DNA from: Algoriphagus resistens
GTDB lineage: Bacteria; Bacteroidota; Bacteroidia; Cytophagales; Cyclobacteriaceae
DNA: 64,000 bases
Assembly (NCBI RefSeq): GCF_001442615.1
Contig: NZ_LMXN01000015.1
Span: forward strand, 96,886 to 160,885
Direction: 5' to 3'
Below, one piece after another: positions 8,734-17,779 of the stretch. The notes beneath the pieces were generated by a model, which was given only the letters and a program-made list of their open reading frames with translations, was not told where the DNA came from and did no database searches. Both the position numbers and the translations under genes were made by a program. Positions within the stretch are counted from its first letter, which is position 1. Every line of letters begins with the position of its first letter.

Positions 8734-10050
8734 TTAAACAGCGTCAGACAAACTGGTAAAGGTAAAGTCCCGGATTTTCATAGCCGGAATCAAATCACCT
8801 CCTACTCGCTGCTGCTGACCCAATGCTTCAATATTGTTCAGCATGATGATAGGACTTTCGTTGAAGCGGAAGTTTTTCACAGGGAATTTAATCTGGCCAT
8901 TTTCAATGTAGAAAGTTCCGTCACGCGTCAGGCCTGTATATAGTAAAGTCTGGGGATCTACCGCTCTGATATACCAGAATCTGGTTACCAAAATACCTCT
9001 TTCGGTACTTTTCACCATATCAGCTATGGATTGGTCGCCACCTGCTATAATCATGCCGCTGGGCCTTCCAGTAGGTTCCACTCCTTGCTTCTCTGCCCAA
9101 TAGCGGGAATAGAACATATTTTTCACTACGCCATTCTCTACCCATTTCATAGGTTTTTGAGGATAGCCTTCATTATCCCATGGCGCACCCGGAATCTGCG
9201 GGCTAAGTGGATCCGAATAGATGGTTACACGCTCGTCAAATAGCTTTTCCCCCAGACGGGTTCCGCCTCCCTTTTTACTTAGAAAACTTCTGCCCTCATC
9301 AGCACTTCTGGCCTCCAGGCTTCTGGTCAGTAAGCCCATCAGGTCGCCGGCTGCCGTAGGCTCAAGAATGACTGTGTATTTACCAGGCTCTATGGCCTGG
9401 GCATTCTGTGAAGCCTGGGCTTTTTGCATGGCGATGTTTGTGACATCTTTGGAATTCAGCAGACTAACGTCGTTGAAATCACGGATAGCGTATCCTGATC
9501 CTGTACCGTCGACTGTACGCACCGTTATGGAAAAATCCACGGATGTGCTCTTGTTATAGCCAAAAAGGCCTTTGCTGTTTCCCTGAGCCACAAATCCCGA
9601 AAAATCCTCCAGATATCCGGCGGCAGTAAGGTTCTTCTCACTACTTGGACCGATACTATCCGCTGCGATCTGAGCCCGCTTATCAGGATTGATCTGATCT
9701 GTGGCGCTCACGAAAGTCTTGCTCTCCACATATTCTTGTGGTCCCAGCATCGGCATGTATTCGGGATTTTCGGGTGCCAGTTGGGCGATTTCCTCGGCTC
9801 TGGCAACTGCCTTTTTAAGTGATTCATCATCCAATTCATTGATTGTGGATGAGCCGGATTTTTTACCGAAGACCGAGGTAACATTCAATCCTATTTCATT
9901 TGTCTCTCCGCTGGTGCTCACAGAATTTCGTGCATAACGAATATTCCCGGTTCTGCCACCGTAAATCGTCACCTCGGTCTCATCCGCTTTTGCGTAGGAA
10001 AGTACTTTATCTATTATTTGCTTTGCTTCTTCTTTAGTCAAAATGGCCAT
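8734..10050 (-). CDS. tldE: TldE/PmbA-type metalloprotease subunit
   Basis: 438 residues, no signal peptide. It shows PmbA/TldE family patterns: the N-terminal TKEEAKQIIDKVL and ADETEVTIYGG segment, VILEPTAAGDLMGLL in the place where TldD has its metal site, and a C-terminal IENGQIKFPVKNFRFNES block. As in other TldE proteins the HExxxH motif is absent; TldE supports the TldD catalytic subunit in a heterodimeric peptidase. It lies 16 bases downstream of tldD. The partner carries an apparent Tat signal while this protein does not, so joint export or separate compartments must be considered. Confidence 0.92.
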   Translation of the reverse strand: MAILTKEEAKQIIDKVLSYAKADETEVTIYGGRTGNIRYARNSVSTSGETNEIGLNVTSVFGKKSGSSTINELDDESLKKAVARAEEIAQLAPENPEYMPMLGPQEYVESKTFVSATDQINPDKRAQIAADSIGPSSEKNLTAAGYLEDFSGFVAQGNSKGLFGYNKSTSVDFSITVRTVDGTGSGYAIRDFNDVSLLNSKDVTNIAMQKAQASQNAQAIEPGKYTVILEPTAAGDLMGLLTRSLEARSADEGRSFLSKKGGGTRLGEKLFDERVTIYSDPLSPQIPGAPWDNEGYPQKPMKWVENGVVKNMFYSRYWAEKQGVEPTGRPSGMIIAGGDQSIADMVKSTERGILVTRFWYIRAVDPQTLLYTGLTRDGTFYIENGQIKFPVKNFRFNESPIIMLNNIEALGQQQRVGGDLIPAMKIRDFTFTSLSDAV

Positions 10051-10066
10051 AATTCTCGTGTTGAGG

Positions 10067-11722
10067 TTAAATATTTCTTCCCGTATTGATCACATTCACA
10101 CCGTCGAAGCGGGTGGTAGAACTACCGTGTGAAACTGCGGATGACTGCGATGGCTGACCTTTCCCGTCAAAGAAAGAACCAAAAAATCTATAGTCATCTT
10201 TGTCGCAAATCTGGGAACAGGAATTCCAGAATTCCTGAGTATTGGACTGATAAGCCACATCTTCCAGCATACCTGCAATTTCACCATTTTTGATTTCATA
10301 GAATAACTGACCTCCAAACTGGAAGTTATACCGCTGCTGATCGATAGAATAAGATCCACGTCCGAGGATATAAATGCCTTTTTCCACATTCTTGATCATT
10401 TCAGCAGGACTTAGTTTCTCCGTACCTGGACGTAAAGAAACATTCGGCATACGCTGGAACTGGACGGAGCTCCAATTATCCGCAAAGCAGCAGCCATGGG
10501 ATTCCTTTTCTCCCAAAATCCCCACCTGGTCACGAATGGCCTGATAATTCACCAGCACACCGTTTTTAATCAGATCCCATTCCTTGGTTTTGACACCTTC
10601 ATCATCATAACCTGTATTTCCAAGGGAAAAAGGCTGGGTCTTGTCCGCAACTATATTTACTTGGTCAGAACCGTATTTAAAATCACCTGATTTCCACTTG
10701 TCCAATGTAGCGAAGCTAGTTCCTGCATAATTCGCTTCATAACCAAGTACCCGATCCAACTCAAGAGGATGTCCTACCGATTCGTGGATTGTCAACCCCA
10801 AGTGATCAGGATCCAATACCAAATCATATTTACCCGGTATCACAGACTTTGCAGCAATTTTCTCCTGGGCGTGTTTGGCAGCCTCGCTGGCATCTTCTAC
10901 GATGTCATAGGTATTTTTGTAACTGTTGAAGCCTGCCGGATTCATGATTTTGTCTTCTGCCAGACCATCCATGTACTCATACCCCATTCCCATGGGAGCA
11001 CTAAGCGCCTGTCTGGTCCGGAAACCTCCGGATTCTTTATTTACCGCCGTCACAGTGAAGGTAGGCCAGATTCTATGGATATCCTGATCGATGTACGAGC
11101 CATCAGTGGAAGCGAAATACTTCTGCTCATTGATCATAAACAGTGCGGAATTGACAAAAGCCGCTCCATTGTCTATTGCGGCATTATTTGCCTTCAACAA
11201 AAGATCAATCTTTTCTTTCACGGGAATCTCCAATGCATTCTTTCTGATTGGGGTATTCCAAGTCACTTCTCCGTGACCCGGTTCAGGAGCAAGTTCCACT
11301 GGCTCTTTCTGAAGCTTGGAATTTGCTTTGGCTATAGCCACTGCATTTTCGGCGCATTTCTTAATTCCATCAGGTGAGACATCAGAAGTGGACGAAAAGC
11401 CCCACGTACCATTGGCAATTACCCTAATCCCAACACCAAAGGTCTCTCCGTTGGAGATATTCTGGACATTTTTGTCACGGGTGAACAAATTTTGTCTTAG
11501 GTATCTTCCGATTCTTACATCGGTGTAGGCCGCTCCCTTCGCCTTAGCTGAATTTAAGGCAATATCAGCCAGAACTTTTTTGGCAGCAGCATCGATTCCC
11601 GGTTCGAGCAATCGCTCTGCAGAGACAGGATTCCCCATCATGACAAGTCCCGAAGTGGCCAGGGCACCGAGCCCCATTCCGGAAAGGTGGATAAAATCTC
11701 TTCTTTTCATCTTAGATTTCAA
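10067..11722 (-). CDS. tldD: TldD-type metalloprotease with Tat signal
   Basis: 551 residues. The metal site HESVGH is at 313-318 and the TldD-type cysteine ligand region SHGCCFADNW around 408-417. TldD/TldE complexes are peptidases that process unfolded peptides and some ribosomal peptide precursors. Unusually, the N-terminus is KRRDFIHLSGMGLGALA, a twin-arginine export signal, preceded by four residues; the actual start may be the ATG at 11710 rather than 11722. E. coli TldD has no such signal and is cytoplasmic. First gene of a minus-strand run reaching to 1165. Confidence 0.94.
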   Translation of the reverse strand: MKSKMKRRDFIHLSGMGLGALATSGLVMMGNPVSAERLLEPGIDAAAKKVLADIALNSAKAKGAAYTDVRIGRYLRQNLFTRDKNVQNISNGETFGVGIRVIANGTWGFSSTSDVSPDGIKKCAENAVAIAKANSKLQKEPVELAPEPGHGEVTWNTPIRKNALEIPVKEKIDLLLKANNAAIDNGAAFVNSALFMINEQKYFASTDGSYIDQDIHRIWPTFTVTAVNKESGGFRTRQALSAPMGMGYEYMDGLAEDKIMNPAGFNSYKNTYDIVEDASEAAKHAQEKIAAKSVIPGKYDLVLDPDHLGLTIHESVGHPLELDRVLGYEANYAGTSFATLDKWKSGDFKYGSDQVNIVADKTQPFSLGNTGYDDEGVKTKEWDLIKNGVLVNYQAIRDQVGILGEKESHGCCFADNWSSVQFQRMPNVSLRPGTEKLSPAEMIKNVEKGIYILGRGSYSIDQQRYNFQFGGQLFYEIKNGEIAGMLEDVAYQSNTQEFWNSCSQICDKDDYRFFGSFFDGKGQPSQSSAVSHGSSTTRFDGVNVINTGRNI

Positions 11723-12460
11723 TTGATCTCTTGGTTAAAGTTTATGGTTTATATTTCTACTGATGTTATTGGGTTTACTAGTTTTTCTCAAAGTACTTCT
11801 ATCTCTGGATTAAGCAAAATAAAAATACAGACTCGGTAAATTTGCAGGGTATGAACCGGAATATCCCTGTTGAAAATTTCAAAAGTCCATTTTTTGAACC
11901 CATAGGTTACGAATTTTACAAAAATAAACCAGCCGCATAAACTGTACTGAACCCTTACTCTTATTAAGACACCAGGCCTAGTTGAAATCCTGTTTTGGGA
12001 GTTTGTCCTGACCGGTGTAAACATCGCTCCAACACATCCTCAAACTAAAGAGCCAGCCTTAAGCTTTCCATTTTATCCTAAGATAGCCGACCATATCAAG
12101 AAACGAAAGAATTTCAAATAAAACCAATTTTTAATATTTTTACATAATATCAATAATTATTGGCTAGTTTTTAAACCATTATTTTAAATAACACTGAAAT
12201 ATTTTCAGATTTATACTAATTTTTTACCCTATATTTTAAATTTGGTAAAACCACTCATGTAAATCCATTGTGGATTTTTAGAGCTCCAGCCAAATTAAAT
12301 TTCTTCCACTAATTTATTTTTTCTCAAAAAAAAGGGAAGCAGCCCATTTTCAAAATTTATTATTGAGGCAGGTATTTAGTTCTCAAATCTGTAAAATAAC
12401 CAAGATTTCAATTCTATTTTTTCAATAGAATTAGCCTATTAATAACCAAATCACAACCAT
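11723..12460. other. AT-rich divergent intergenic region
   Basis: This 738-base space separates the divergent tldD and susC-like genes. It becomes very AT-rich from about 12100. I see no convincing gene: the one open stretch on the minus strand (11788-12024) has no recognisable motif. It must hold both promoters and the leader of the susC-like mRNA. Confidence 0.6.
12410..12432 (+). promoter_or_regulatory. Hairpin in the susC-like leader
   Basis: AATTCTATT (12410-12418) and AATAGAATT (12424-12432) form a perfect 9-bp inverted repeat with a TTTTC loop, ending 28 bases before the susC-like start codon. It could be an operator or an mRNA structure near the ribosome binding region. Function is inferred from position only. 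Confidence 0.5.
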
Positions 12461-15400
12461 ATGAAAAAACTTAGACTAATTCTTCTATTGACACTTTTGT
12501 CGGGGGGAAGCCTTTTCGGTCAGTCAATGACAATCACCGGGAAGGTAGAATCCTCAGAGGACGGGCTTCCAATACCCGGAGCAAGCATCCAAATCAAAGG
12601 AACTACCAATGGGGCTATAACTGATTTAGATGGAAACTATTCCATCTCAGTCCCGGGAGCATCTTCAGTACTGATATATTCATTTGTCGGTCACGCTACC
12701 GTAGAGGAAACTGTGGGAACCAGATCAACAATTGATGTATCCCTGAACCCCTCTGTTAGCGACTTAGGAGAAGTAATCGTCACGGGTGTTGCCGTAGGTA
12801 CTCCCACGAAAAAATTGGGTTTTGCCATTGGCAAAGTAGACAAAGAGCTGCTACAAGAAGCCCCGGCAACTGATCCCGGAAATGCTATCCGTGGAAAAGT
12901 TTCAGGAGTTCAGATTGTACAAGGGACCGGAAGACCGGGAACTGCCCCCTCTATTCGGCTTAGGGGAGTGACTGCTATTTCAGGAAGCCAGCAACCGCTA
13001 ATTATAGTAGATGGTGTAATCACACAAGGGAGCTTGGCAGACATCAATATGAATGATGTCGAAAGCGTTGAAGTCCTGAAAGGAGCCGCTGCCTCATCAC
13101 TTTATGGTTCTATGGCCGGAAACGGAGTAATACAGATTATCACCAAAAGAGGGGCTGAACGGGAAGGTGTGACCAGGATAACTTTACGTCAGGAAATAGG
13201 AAATAGCTACCTGGCAAATCAAGTCCCCCTGTCCTATCATCACAGATATCAGCTGAACCCTGACGGAAGCTATGTATTGACCAATCCCAACAACCCCAAC
13301 ACCCGGGTTGAGGAGGCGGATGGGATCATGGACAATGAGTATCCTCAAATATTTAATAATCAGGAATTACTGTTTAAGGCCCAACCATTCTACACTACCA
13401 ATGTGTCTGTTGCAAACACAGGTTCAAAGACAAACTTCTTTCTGGGTTTTGAAAATCTGAACCAGGGAGGGATTGTAGTGGATATGCCCGCATACAAAAG
13501 GCAGAGTTTACGTCTGAATGTAGATCACCAACTTACGGACAAAATCAAACTGACAAGCAGTACACTCTATGTCAATTCGGATAGCCCAAACAATGGCGAA
13601 AATGGACAAAGCGGCTTGTTTTACCCTGTTCTAGCCCATGAACCTGATCAGGATTTGTTCGCCAACAGGGATGGAGGTGTATTACCGAGGTCTCAGAGCA
13701 ATCTACAGAATCCTTTATATGAGGTGCGCAACAGGTTTTTCAGAAGAGACAGAAGGAGGTTGCTTCAAAATATTCAAGCAAATTATAAAATCCTCAACTG
13801 GCTTAGTTTAGAAGGACAATACTCTATGGACAGGGAGTGGAATACCAACGAAAACTATACTCCTAAGGGATATGTCACACAGAATAGGCCAGAAGGGGGG
13901 CTTGGCTCACTTTCACAGACTTGGAGAAACAAAAGTGCCGAAGTTGTTACCGCATCAGCGTATGCCCAAAAGAAATTTGGAGATTGGAATTCACTGCTGA
14001 CGCTCAGGTATCAATTTGAGAAATATACTGATGAAAGAACTGATATTGAAGGTTCCAATTTCGCTGTCATTGACATTCCCAGATTTACAAATGTAGACCC
14101 AAGCACCTTAGATGTAACCAATTCAATAACAGACATTCGAGCTGAAAATTTATTTCTGAATTTGGGGCTGGACTATAAGGATAAGTACATATTTGAAGGA
14201 TTAATAAGAAGAGATGGTTCTTCACTATTTGGAGAGGATGAGCGGTATCAATTATTCTATCGTGGAACCGCAGCATACAGGTTGTCTGAAGACATACAAA
14301 TACCAGGATTTCAGGAACTTAAATTAAGAGCCTCCTATGGAACATCTGGGGCTAGACCTCGGTTTGAAGCACAATATGAAACATTTGACTTAGACCGAGG
14401 TGTTGCCTCAAAAGACGTATTGGGCAACAGAGCGCTAAAACCTTCAAAAATCGGAGAATTTGAAGTTGGTATTAATGCTACTTTCTTCAATAAATGGACT
14501 TTTGAGTTTAATTATGCCAACATCAAAGCGGATGATCAGATATTGGAAGTACCTCTTTCCAGTGTTGCAGGTTTCAGTTCTCAGTGGCAAAATGCCGGTA
14601 CTGTACGAACTCATGCCTATGAGTTTAGCCTAGGTTCATTTTTGATTGAAAGAACAGATTTCTCCTGGAACTTCAATATCGTTGCGAGCAATTCCAAGTC
14701 CACAGTGGAGTACCTTGGAGTACCAACTATACTTCGCGGTGATGGAATAACCAGCGGCATGTTCAGAATAGCCGAAGGAGAACAATTTGGTGTTATGTAT
14801 GGGAACGTGTTTGCAGAATCCGCAAGTGATTTTATTTTAGACAACGATGGTTTTATAACCAATATATCAGGCTATCTGCCAAATTCTGAATCCAATAAGA
14901 CTCCTGCAGATTTTGAGCAAAACTCAGATGGGTATATGGTTGCAGCAGGTACAGAAAATACCTCAGCTGAATCCGCTACGATTTTATATGATCCTACAAC
15001 GGGCCAAAAGCTTGATGCAAAAATAGGAAATAGCGCACCCGATTTGATAGTAGGATTAACCAATACACTTCGCTATAAGAATCTATCACTATTCGTACTC
15101 TTAGATGCACAAATAGGTGGGGATATTTACAATTCTTCCAAGCAAAATCTCTACTTCCAGGAACGTCATGGGGATCTGGACCAATTCGGTAAGCCTGAAG
15201 GTCAGCGCAAATCAGTGCCTTATTACTCAGGTGCTACCAGTTTGTATAACGGTGCTGCACCTTCAAAACATTTTGTGGAAAAGGCTACTTATATGAAGCT
15301 CCGCGAGATAGCCTTGACCTATAGAATTGATGAGTCCATGATGAATACAATAGGAATAGGAAAAGTCTTCCATGATGCAAAATTTTCTCTTATAGGCAGA

Positions 15401-15544
15401 AACCTCCTGACGTTTACAGACTATACAGGCTTTGACCCAGAAGTTGCTTCGCTCAGTGCCGATGATCCTACGACTTTCAGATCTGATTCCTATGTATATC
15501 CAATGTTCAGAACATTTACTGCCGCCATTGAATTAAGGTTCTAA
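12461..15544 (+). CDS. SusC/RagA-type TonB-dependent outer membrane transporter
   Basis: 1027 residues, usual for the SusC class. Signal peptide of about 20 residues (LLTLLSGGSLFGQ), then a carboxypeptidase-regulatory-like domain (about 24-105: ITGKVESSEDGLPIPGASI), the plug with the class motif SMAGNGVIQIITKRG, and a long barrel ending in an aromatic residue (AAIELRF). It moves ligands captured by the partner SusD lipoprotein across the outer membrane using TonB energy. The SusD gene follows after 18 bases. No glycosidase, peptidase or regulator is adjacent, so the substrate is unknown. Confidence 0.95.
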   Translation: MKKLRLILLLTLLSGGSLFGQSMTITGKVESSEDGLPIPGASIQIKGTTNGAITDLDGNYSISVPGASSVLIYSFVGHATVEETVGTRSTIDVSLNPSVSDLGEVIVTGVAVGTPTKKLGFAIGKVDKELLQEAPATDPGNAIRGKVSGVQIVQGTGRPGTAPSIRLRGVTAISGSQQPLIIVDGVITQGSLADINMNDVESVEVLKGAAASSLYGSMAGNGVIQIITKRGAEREGVTRITLRQEIGNSYLANQVPLSYHHRYQLNPDGSYVLTNPNNPNTRVEEADGIMDNEYPQIFNNQELLFKAQPFYTTNVSVANTGSKTNFFLGFENLNQGGIVVDMPAYKRQSLRLNVDHQLTDKIKLTSSTLYVNSDSPNNGENGQSGLFYPVLAHEPDQDLFANRDGGVLPRSQSNLQNPLYEVRNRFFRRDRRRLLQNIQANYKILNWLSLEGQYSMDREWNTNENYTPKGYVTQNRPEGGLGSLSQTWRNKSAEVVTASAYAQKKFGDWNSLLTLRYQFEKYTDERTDIEGSNFAVIDIPRFTNVDPSTLDVTNSITDIRAENLFLNLGLDYKDKYIFEGLIRRDGSSLFGEDERYQLFYRGTAAYRLSEDIQIPGFQELKLRASYGTSGARPRFEAQYETFDLDRGVASKDVLGNRALKPSKIGEFEVGINATFFNKWTFEFNYANIKADDQILEVPLSSVAGFSSQWQNAGTVRTHAYEFSLGSFLIERTDFSWNFNIVASNSKSTVEYLGVPTILRGDGITSGMFRIAEGEQFGVMYGNVFAESASDFILDNDGFITNISGYLPNSESNKTPADFEQNSDGYMVAAGTENTSAESATILYDPTTGQKLDAKIGNSAPDLIVGLTNTLRYKNLSLFVLLDAQIGGDIYNSSKQNLYFQERHGDLDQFGKPEGQRKSVPYYSGATSLYNGAAPSKHFVEKATYMKLREIALTYRIDESMMNTIGIGKVFHDAKFSLIGRNLLTFTDYTGFDPEVASLSADDPTTFRSDSYVYPMFRTFTAAIELRF

Positions 15545-15562
15545 TTCTAAATTCCATCAATT

Positions 15563-17071
15563 ATGAAAAAATCACTAAGAATATATTTGGGTACAATACT
15601 GACTGGCACCATGCTTATAACTGCCTGTGCCGATCTGGATGTAGAAAACCTAAACAATCCCAATACTGACAAAGTACTAGCCACACCTGATGACTTAAAA
15701 GGTGTTGTGGGAGGTGCATTTTCAGATCTCTATGGTCTTTTTAGTGCATATAGAGGCCAGGTAAACCTAGAACATACTGCTGACCATACAACTATGACAA
15801 ACAACGTCAGCAACTGGTGGTCTGAATTCAAAGTAGAGCCTAGGCCCCAATTTGCCAACAGTTTAGCCAATTCAAACAGAGCTGGGATCATAGACAACCC
15901 TTTTAGACTAACCAATTCAGCTATTTCCTCAGCCATAGATGTAATCAGACTAATTGAAAATGATGGAATAGAAATCGGCCCTGATGGATCAGAGACCGAA
16001 ATGGTACTGGCATCTGCCTATTTTGCAAAGGGTATGGCAGAAGGCTATCTCGCCTCTACTTATGATCAAGGGTACGTGGTAGACAAAGACACAGAACTCA
16101 CCTCAATTGAGCTATCCCCTTACGATGCTGTAATGGACATGGCATTGGCTGACCTGGATAAAGTGATCCAGCTAGCCTCTTCCAATACTTTCCAATTAGA
16201 CCCGACATTCATCAATACGCCGTCTCCAATGGGAAGCACCGAGCTTGCCGGGCTGGCAAGTACTTACTCAGCCCATTTTATGATGACTAGAAGCCGGACA
16301 AAAGCACAAAATGATGCAAATGACTGGGAAAAAATCAAAGAACTAGCCCAAGGTGGTATTACTGACGATTATATTATCGTGCAGGATGGCTCCAACTGGA
16401 GCAATTCATTTGTTGAAATTTCTGGGCTGGATTGGTATTTTAGAATTGACCATAGAATCATCCGGATTTTTGATCCTTCTTTTCCAAAAAGATATCCATT
16501 GGAAGCAACAGCTTTGTTACCTCCTGCTACTACTGATGACAAAAGGCTGGAATTATATTTCTTTTATGAAGAAGATATGTCCCGATTCAACCTTACACGA
16601 GGTGCACAATTGAGAAGCAATTACAGAATAGGCAGATGGGATGAATTTTATAGAGCGGGAGGAATTGGCCCTATCCCTTATTTCTTCGATTATATCAATC
16701 AACTAATCATAGCCGAGGCAGAAGTGATGACAGGAAATACGCAAGCAGCGATTGATATCCTAAATGAAGGAAATAGAGTTACTGTCGGCGGATTAGAACC
16801 TCTTCCAAGCACACTATCTGACCAGGAAGTACTGCAAACAATCTGGGACGAACGGGATATCGAAGTTTGTAGAACGGATTGGGCAATTCCTTTCATGGAT
16901 GCAAGGCGAAGAGGTATTCTACAAAGAGGAGTATTACTTCACTTTCCTGTGCCTATCACGGAGATGCTTGTACTCGGTCTTCCTGAATACACATTTGGAG
17001 GTCAGTCTGCAGCGGATGGGGTAAATACCTCTGACGGTGAGGGAGCATGGTACACCCCACCTGGCTTGTAA
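15563..17071 (+). CDS. SusD/RagB-type outer membrane lipoprotein
   Basis: 502 residues. A lipoprotein signal ends LITACAD, giving a lipidated cysteine around residue 22. The family features include a helical TPR-like core, the YINQLIIAEAEVMTGNTQAA segment and the WDERDIEVCRTDW segment near the C-terminus. It captures ligand at the surface for the SusC partner encoded 18 bases upstream. Several N-terminal positions (LNNPN, ATPDDL) are typical of SusD relatives of the RagB group. Ligand unknown. Confidence 0.92.
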   Translation: MKKSLRIYLGTILTGTMLITACADLDVENLNNPNTDKVLATPDDLKGVVGGAFSDLYGLFSAYRGQVNLEHTADHTTMTNNVSNWWSEFKVEPRPQFANSLANSNRAGIIDNPFRLTNSAISSAIDVIRLIENDGIEIGPDGSETEMVLASAYFAKGMAEGYLASTYDQGYVVDKDTELTSIELSPYDAVMDMALADLDKVIQLASSNTFQLDPTFINTPSPMGSTELAGLASTYSAHFMMTRSRTKAQNDANDWEKIKELAQGGITDDYIIVQDGSNWSNSFVEISGLDWYFRIDHRIIRIFDPSFPKRYPLEATALLPPATTDDKRLELYFFYEEDMSRFNLTRGAQLRSNYRIGRWDEFYRAGGIGPIPYFFDYINQLIIAEAEVMTGNTQAAIDILNEGNRVTVGGLEPLPSTLSDQEVLQTIWDERDIEVCRTDWAIPFMDARRRGILQRGVLLHFPVPITEMLVLGLPEYTFGGQSAADGVNTSDGEGAWYTPPGL

Positions 17072-17119
17072 TCCAACAGCAGGTTTCAGCATCCTGATTA
17101 ACCAATGCTGGTAAAAGCA

Positions 17120-17158
17120 AATGCGTTGTGCCTTTTATTGGTACAACGCATTTTTTTT
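17120..17158. terminator. Terminator after the susCD pair
   Basis: A 13-bp stem (17120-17132 with 17140-17152, one G-T pair) is followed by eight T residues on the plus strand. It separates the susCD pair from the convergent alkB gene, whose stop lies at 17162. On the minus strand the T-run is weak, so it mainly serves the plus strand. Confidence 0.85.
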
Positions 17159-17161
17159 CCA

Positions 17162-17770
17162 TCACCTATCAATCGTCCGAAAGGTCAAGTTGACCCTTGG
17201 CTTAGAAACTACCTTGGTTGGAGGAAGTCTATGCATCCAATGCGTCTGGGTAGTTCCCTTCATCACCAGCAGACTCCCGTTTTCCAAGATTTGCGAAACA
17301 GTCTCTTTTGAGACTTTATGCTTGAAAGCAAACTTGCGTTCAGCTCCAAAACTCACTGAAGCAATGGCTCCATTCTTTTTCAAATCTGTTTCTCCATCAC
17401 TATGCCAGGCCATTCCCTCACTCCCATTGTGGTATAGATTCAGCAGGCAGGAATTGAACGTCTCCCCCGTTTTGGTTTCCACCAGTCCCTTCAGTTCCAA
17501 CAATTCCCTGGTCCAGGGTAAGGCAGTTTTCGTATGGTTAGAATAGGTGTATTCAAACGGAATTTCTGCATACCATGCAACTTTCCGCTTGGTTTCAATG
17601 CGCTTTCCAAAAATAACAGCCACATCATTCTTCCATTGAATCTGATTCAATAAATAATCAAGGTAGCTCATCGCCTGAATAGTGGGCATAATCTTGCCAT
17701 AGTAATTCACTGTGCCATCCTTGGGCAACAGATTTATATTCTCGATTAAATCCTTATTGAATAAATCCAT
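17162..17770 (-). CDS. alkB: AlkB-type 2-oxoglutarate/Fe(II) dioxygenase
   Basis: 202 residues. The iron ligands are visible as H123 and D125 (WHSDGE) and H180 (HRLPP), and the 2-oxoglutarate-binding arginines as R192 and R198 (PRVNLTFR), which also fits the AlkB RxNxTFR pattern. AlkB enzymes remove methyl groups from 1-methyladenine and 3-methylcytosine by oxidation. It lies 9 bases downstream of the AraC-methyltransferase gene, forming an adaptive-response-like operon. Confidence 0.93.
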   Translation of the reverse strand: MDLFNKDLIENINLLPKDGTVNYYGKIMPTIQAMSYLDYLLNQIQWKNDVAVIFGKRIETKRKVAWYAEIPFEYTYSNHTKTALPWTRELLELKGLVETKTGETFNSCLLNLYHNGSEGMAWHSDGETDLKKNGAIASVSFGAERKFAFKHKVSKETVSQILENGSLLVMKGTTQTHWMHRLPPTKVVSKPRVNLTFRTIDR

Positions 17771-17779
17771 GTTTTTCTG

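Noticed and set aside
11788..12024. Open reading frame of 78 codons on the minus strand
   Set aside because: No motif, no signal peptide, AT-biased and in the middle of a divergent promoter region.
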